Below, in pieces: positions 59,746 to 64,000 of a stretch of DNA of 64,000 nucleotides. The stretch comes from Terebella lapidaria (lineage: Eukaryota; Annelida; Polychaeta; Terebellida; Terebellidae): the NCBI GenBank assembly GCA_949152475.1, contig OX424568.1, positions 22,605,667 to 22,669,666 of the forward strand, given 5' to 3'. The translations under genes were made by a program, and so were the position numbers. Under the pieces are notes generated by a model. That model was given only the letters and a program-made list of their open reading frames with translations. It searched no databases and had not been told where the DNA came from. Every line of letters begins with the position of its first letter. Position 1 is the first letter of the stretch.

Positions 59746-61368
59746 GGTGGTCATCCTGAGTGTACACAATATCAATGACCGAGAAAATGGAAACATTTGT
59801 TTTTAATCTCAATTTTGTAAATTGAAATCAAATATGAAAATTGCAGGAATCCGTTTTCTTTACATGTCGCACATACTATCCACACATATTATCCTGTTCA
59901 GACCCAAGAACAAACCAAGTTTATCTTAACTACTACTTTTCTACACTAAAAATGGCGCAGGATCTGTTTCCGCATCATACCTGCATATACCAACGACAGA
60001 GAGTATCATACAGCCACGTTCATAAAAATCCAGACACATGACTTCACCCTGAAGGTATTAAAGGAACCGCCAGGAAATTTATACGGTATGGGCATGATAT
60101 GATTTGGATACGTGTGCAACACAATGCCGTATCAAGCTTGCGAGTTTCACGATCAGACGTTTCAATGATTCATGCAGGCAATACAGACTATACAGCTGCA
60201 TAAAACTTCCTTCATCTGGTGTTTGTTTTGTTTTATAGTAATTTTATAGTTCGGGGAAAAGAAATAATATTTTATTCATGGATACACAGTTCCATCAATA
60301 CGACGTCACTCAGTGCATGTTGGAAACTGTGCCAAAAGACGTTTAAATAGAAGTTAATATTGTTATTTTCGTGAGATACTAATATAAATATGAAATATCT
60401 AAAAACATTCCAAGCCACCAAAACCGCGACTATTATCCAATTTTGAAGTCGAGTGTCAGGCAAATTCAGGAAATAGTTCAAACTCATGAACATAGGAAAT
60501 GTTCAGTTATTTAGGATCCTCCCATATATGGCCATCTGGTGCTCAAATGAGATGTGAATGTATGTGGTGCTAATGACAGCAAAACAAGACATATCAGAGT
60601 ATCCGAAATAAAGTAATAGTCAGTTATATAACGAGGAAAAAATGTTAAAATAACACAAAGTTCAACGTGGCTACATAGTGCCACATATGAGAAAACAACA
60701 TACAAACCTATTAAGTCCATTGAGGGTACCCATGTATATTATCCGGCTTTGAGTTTCACTCAGGTATGTGGAGTGCCATTTTTCGGTAGCTTCTTCTAAT
60801 TGGAATGATTCGAATGTATTCAAAAGCTTTTACTGATCCAAAATATAAATACACAGAACGATTGTCATACTTCGACATATATGTTCCTGAAACATTCTCA
60901 TCCAATGTTATTCGTTTTGGTTTATAGACAAAAAGTGTACCTTTCTCCTACGTTGTTGAACATTCTTTGTTCCGGTTGATGGAAAAAGACTAGCTTTGTA
61001 GCAAGCATGCAGCAGCAATGCCCAGGTGCCGACCGTTTGTTTTTAGAGATGTGTGATGTTTTTGTCTGAAATACATTATTTATACACTGAAATTGATTTT
61101 CTGAATTTTATCGATATAAGAAAGCTGATTTCGGTGCAGACCAACTACATCTTCTACAGTTTCGGGAATAATGATATTCTAGTGTAATATTAGATAAGCT
61201 ACCTTATAATTTTTTTAATGAAGGGAAATGTGAATTTAATAGTTACGTTATTTGTTAGTTAAAACTGTCTTTGTATTGATGTCTGCAGCTGTACTGATGG
61301 GTTTTCATGTTGTTTCATCAATTGAATTCATGAGATAACCTGACATGAGTGCATAGAATGTATGCACT
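59746..61368. other. Noncoding with repeat R5 copy 2
   Basis: Repeat R5 copy 2 lies at about 60041-60156. The rest is AT-rich DNA without supported genes. The minus frames at 60272-60493 and 60511-60720 are hydrophobic but lack motifs. Confidence 0.4.
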
Positions 61369-61408
61369 CATACATTCTGATGTATGAGTGCATACATCAG
61401 AATGTATG
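61369..61408. other. Perfect 18-bp-arm hairpin
   Basis: 'catacattctgatgtatg' and its exact reverse complement are separated by 4 bases. The left arm's flank repeats part of the motif ('gcatagaatgtatgcactca'). Could be a decayed palindromic element or a cruciform-forming site. Confidence 0.9.
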
Positions 61409-62610
61409 ACGGAAGTGTTACCGATGGGAGGCGCAAATCCTATTTAAAAGTGGCAGCTGGTATCTGGTATTAAATCACCACCATAAATATGACTGTAAAA
61501 ACATAATATAATAATTTAATCCATAGCCTATAATTCACTGCATTCTAGCGATTTGAATAATGAACCTAATTCACATAACTAATTCTGATTTAGGCTGGCG
61601 GTGAAGTACCAATGTAAAGAACTTGCTTCTATGACTTTAACTCCAGATCAGTATTATGAAAATGTTCTAGTAAGTGAAATTTAAATGCGCTATACAGTTT
61701 TAGGTCCAATATGTCAATGCGGTAAAACATAAAGGATATCATGTACTCCGATAAGGCTTATGAACTCCATCAAATAATGTGTTCTGCAGAAGAGTACTTT
61801 TTGAGAGTTCTTTGGGACCCGGAGTACATTTTTCTGAAATTGTTATATGACCGCAATCCACAAGCTAAGTACACTTTACTTAGCTGTGTGTGTTATTTAT
61901 TAAATCTAACCATTCAACCTAATTTTTTCCAGGGTTTGCCCAGGCATGGCCTGTTTAGTCTGGTTCTTGAAAGTTTCAATGTGTACATTGTGCTTGAAAC
62001 TTGTAACTATTTTTATTTGAACTTGGCCTTTCGAACTTGAATGGTGACGGAATACACATTTCATTAGAAAAGAAACGAAACAAATGCTATGTTGGCTTTA
62101 GATGGTCAACGGGGCTAGTCAATAACTACACAGATAAATGTTGCTAAAGTTACCTTGTCTATAAGTCATAACAGCTACGTTTGCGTAGGTCACGGATGAT
62201 TGATGTCCACCCACCGTAACCAATTGCATAGAACAAACCCAAAACAAAAAGAACCCGCCAGGGACAGGCTAAGTTTCGATGACATTGTAGTTCTACATGA
62301 AGAGAACTTGGAACTGACTGATTCTACCATGGTTGAATGGATCTATTTGACAGGATTCGTCATTAACTTTGAAAATAAACTCTCCTTCCAAGTACCCAAG
62401 TTTACAAATTTAATGCTAGAAGCCCTTTTGTTTGGATGATGCAGACAACTTCGTATAATAATTGAGTTACATAGTTGTAATATTTTCTTTCTGAAATTCC
62501 GAAGCAGCGCCTATTTCTAGAATAATGGGAGTATTAAGAAGAACATTTCACTCCCATCCATTCATTTTCTCACATTATACTAATATCGTCTTTGATTTAA
62601 AAATCAGCCA
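61409..62610. other. Noncoding; two unsupported plus frames
   Basis: Frames at 61741-62040 (99 codons) and 62200-62439 (79 codons) begin with ATG and are moderately coding-like ('EENLELTDSTMVEW'). I find no domain, splice context or repeat support and leave them unassigned. Confidence 0.3.
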
Positions 62611-62845
62611 GTAAGTATCGATCTATTACCACCAATACAGGCAAATTTTGATGATTCCAATAACAAACATACAACATTTTGCAATAGAGACAAAGCCCGA
62701 CCAATTACTTTATCAAAATACACACTGGTGTCATCAGGGGCAGACAGTGTGGCAAATGCAGTTGTTTCTACTGTACACCTGATGGAGTTTGTATACAACT
62801 GCCCAACAACCTATGAAAATAATTTAGAAATCCGAAACAAACTCC
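62611..62845 (+). repeat. Dispersed repeat family R2, solitary copy
   Basis: Matches the 365-bp unit at 33861-34760: 'tctattaccaccaatacag', 'tgtcatcaggggcagacagt', 'ttgtttctactgtacacctg' and 'caactgcccaacaacctatg'. Confidence 0.88.
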
Positions 62846-63070
62846 ATGCTGAAATGGCTTCAAGGTGATTGATGAGGTAAGTATAAAACTAATATTTAAA
62901 ACAAATATTTCTGTTGATACGTTGACCCATGAGTCATAATTCTGCTCTTTGGAAGTCACTGATGATTGATAACGTTTGACCTTACCCTTTACAAGAGAAA
63001 CGAATACAAATGGATAACCCGCCAGGAACGTGTATATTTTTAATGACCTGGTACACGGGGAGAAATTGAG
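62846..63070 (+). repeat. Dispersed repeat R6, copies near 62.85 and 63.9 kb
   Basis: 'ggtgattgatgaggtaagta' and 'aactaatatttaaaacaaat' recur at about 63941-64000, running off the window. A longer relative, 'ggtgattgatgaggaaagtc' with 'ttgacccataagtcatatct', lies in both copies of the segmental duplication (about 51100 and 56260). R6 is therefore part of the same repeat as the segmental duplication. Confidence 0.8.
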
Positions 63071-63480
63071 CTCATTGTGTCATGATTGAGTTTATATATT
63101 ACACAATTTGTCACTGTCACCTAGTTTAGATCATTCGCTAATAATGTATTATGGTACTGGTCAGGCGCGGTGTCACTTAGAACCTCACACATGCATCAGT
63201 CGTTTGGTCTTTTATTAACAGTCATATTGATCAAATGACTGACGTCTAACGAACAGTACTTATCACTTATCACGCCTGCGGCGTCGTCGATTATTTTCCG
63301 GAGGCGCTCCACCTCAGCGCTTATCCTATACATAATATATAAATTAAAAACACTGTATTATGAATCAATGTAGTGAATTTTTTTATTGACATCATCAGAA
63401 TGTTGTGGTGTGGTTATATTCATGTAGCCGGATATTCATTTATGGGTTGGATCTAAAGTTATTCCCAATAGTTAATTATT

Positions 63481-63652
63481 TGTTGTAGTATGGTAATTCC
63501 ACTAATGACGTCACTTCCACTGTAAGAAAATAATATAAAAGGCTTTGGCGCCAAGTTCAATTGCCACTTGCCAGTCATCATCGCACATGTATCATACAAC
63601 ACTGTGAATAAACTGCACTGATTCTACCTGTGTGTCCTGGAGTCTACTTCCA
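63481..63652 (+). repeat. LTR-like promoter segment
   Basis: It starts TGTTGTAGTATGG and contains a CRE-like 'tgacgtca', a TATA box in 'aatataaaaggc' (about 63530), a 'gaataaa' polyadenylation signal (63606) and ends near 'tctacttcca'. This order is typical of short retrotransposon LTRs. 'aacggcgacattc' follows where a primer-binding site would be. No second LTR or coding region is visible within the window and no target duplication was seen, so it could be a solo or truncated LTR. Confidence 0.45.
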
Positions 63653-64000
63653 AACGGCGACATTCACATATATACGCAAACCATTTTCTACATACAACGG
63701 AGTACCAAATGTCAATGTCTTAATTATATATACTATAGAGGTAACGTAATATTGTTACGATTATGAATCAAAGATTTATAAGACCATTGTAGTCAATGAG
63801 AAAAACGGTGGTAAACAAGGCATTTTGCTGACTGAAATAATTTTCATCAAATCTGCAAAAGCCATAAGCCCAGTACAAGCTTGGTGACCGAGGTTACAAG
63901 CCACACACAGCAACAGTAAACATAGCAGGCTAAAATGGCTTCGAGGTGATTGATGAGGTAAGTAAAAAACTAATATTTAAAACAAATATTTTTGTTGATA
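63653..64000. other. Noncoding to window end
   Basis: The stretch contains the second R6 copy from about 63875 ('gcttggtgaccgaggttaca', 'acatagcaggct'), which continues beyond the window. Confidence 0.5.

Noticed and set aside
61741-62439. Two plus-strand frames with ATG starts (99 and 79 codons)
   Set aside because: No domain, repeat match or splice signals. Could be real small exons, but the sequence alone does not support a gene.

Overview
Eukaryotic (animal) genomic DNA. The window is AT-rich, has introns with GT-AG splice sites, and is dense in decayed transposable elements. The only intact, confidently recognised host gene is a three-exon rhodopsin-class GPCR on the minus strand at 44507-46666. 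It reads as a trissin-receptor-like neuropeptide receptor, a family of protostome animals. That, together with TatD-nuclease elements and PIF/Harbinger and LINE relics, suggests a lophotrochozoan and most likely a mollusc. The species cannot be fixed from sequence alone. I saw no tRNA, rRNA, CRISPR array or prokaryotic operon.

Layout. 1-7.7 kb: repeats, a 2-kb zero-spacer palindrome (2982-4973), a remnant tentatively assigned to a DUF6589-type transposon protein (5.3-6.4 kb, minus), a LINE reverse-transcriptase fragment (6.9-7.1 kb, minus) and a small foldback MITE. 8.7-10.9 kb: two inverted arms rich in alternating CG/CA steps. 11.4-12.97 kb: a zinc-finger protein relic (minus) that I link by inference to the TatD element, plus an open frame on the plus strand. 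14.9-16.4 kb: a PIF/Harbinger relic with convergent Myb-like (plus) and transposase (minus) reading frames. 17.04-19.28 kb: a short LTR-flanked element whose only recognisable cargo is a TatD-type metal-dependent DNase with every catalytic motif still legible but three in-frame stops and a frameshift. 19.3-26.3 kb: mostly unassigned, with one TIR element at 24.2-25.0 kb. 26.71-28.78 kb: a non-autonomous DNA transposon with a 6-bp target duplication and 21-bp-spaced subterminal repeats.

28.9-43.5 kb is a mosaic of diverged local duplications, including a 365-bp tandem array, a 135-bp minisatellite, and duplications of about 735 bp and 400 bp. The GPCR follows. 47.5-58.5 kb is a tandem segmental duplication of about 5.2 kb, itself built from related subunits, with a LINE 3' end inserted in only one copy. 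58.7-64 kb carries two foldback MITEs, a perfect hairpin, another dispersed repeat copy and an LTR-like promoter segment.

As a system, the window is a single neuropeptide-receptor locus embedded in a transposon graveyard. The most unusual item is the LTR-TatD element. Coordinates of repeats and pseudogenes were set by eye and may be off by a few bases to a few tens of bases.
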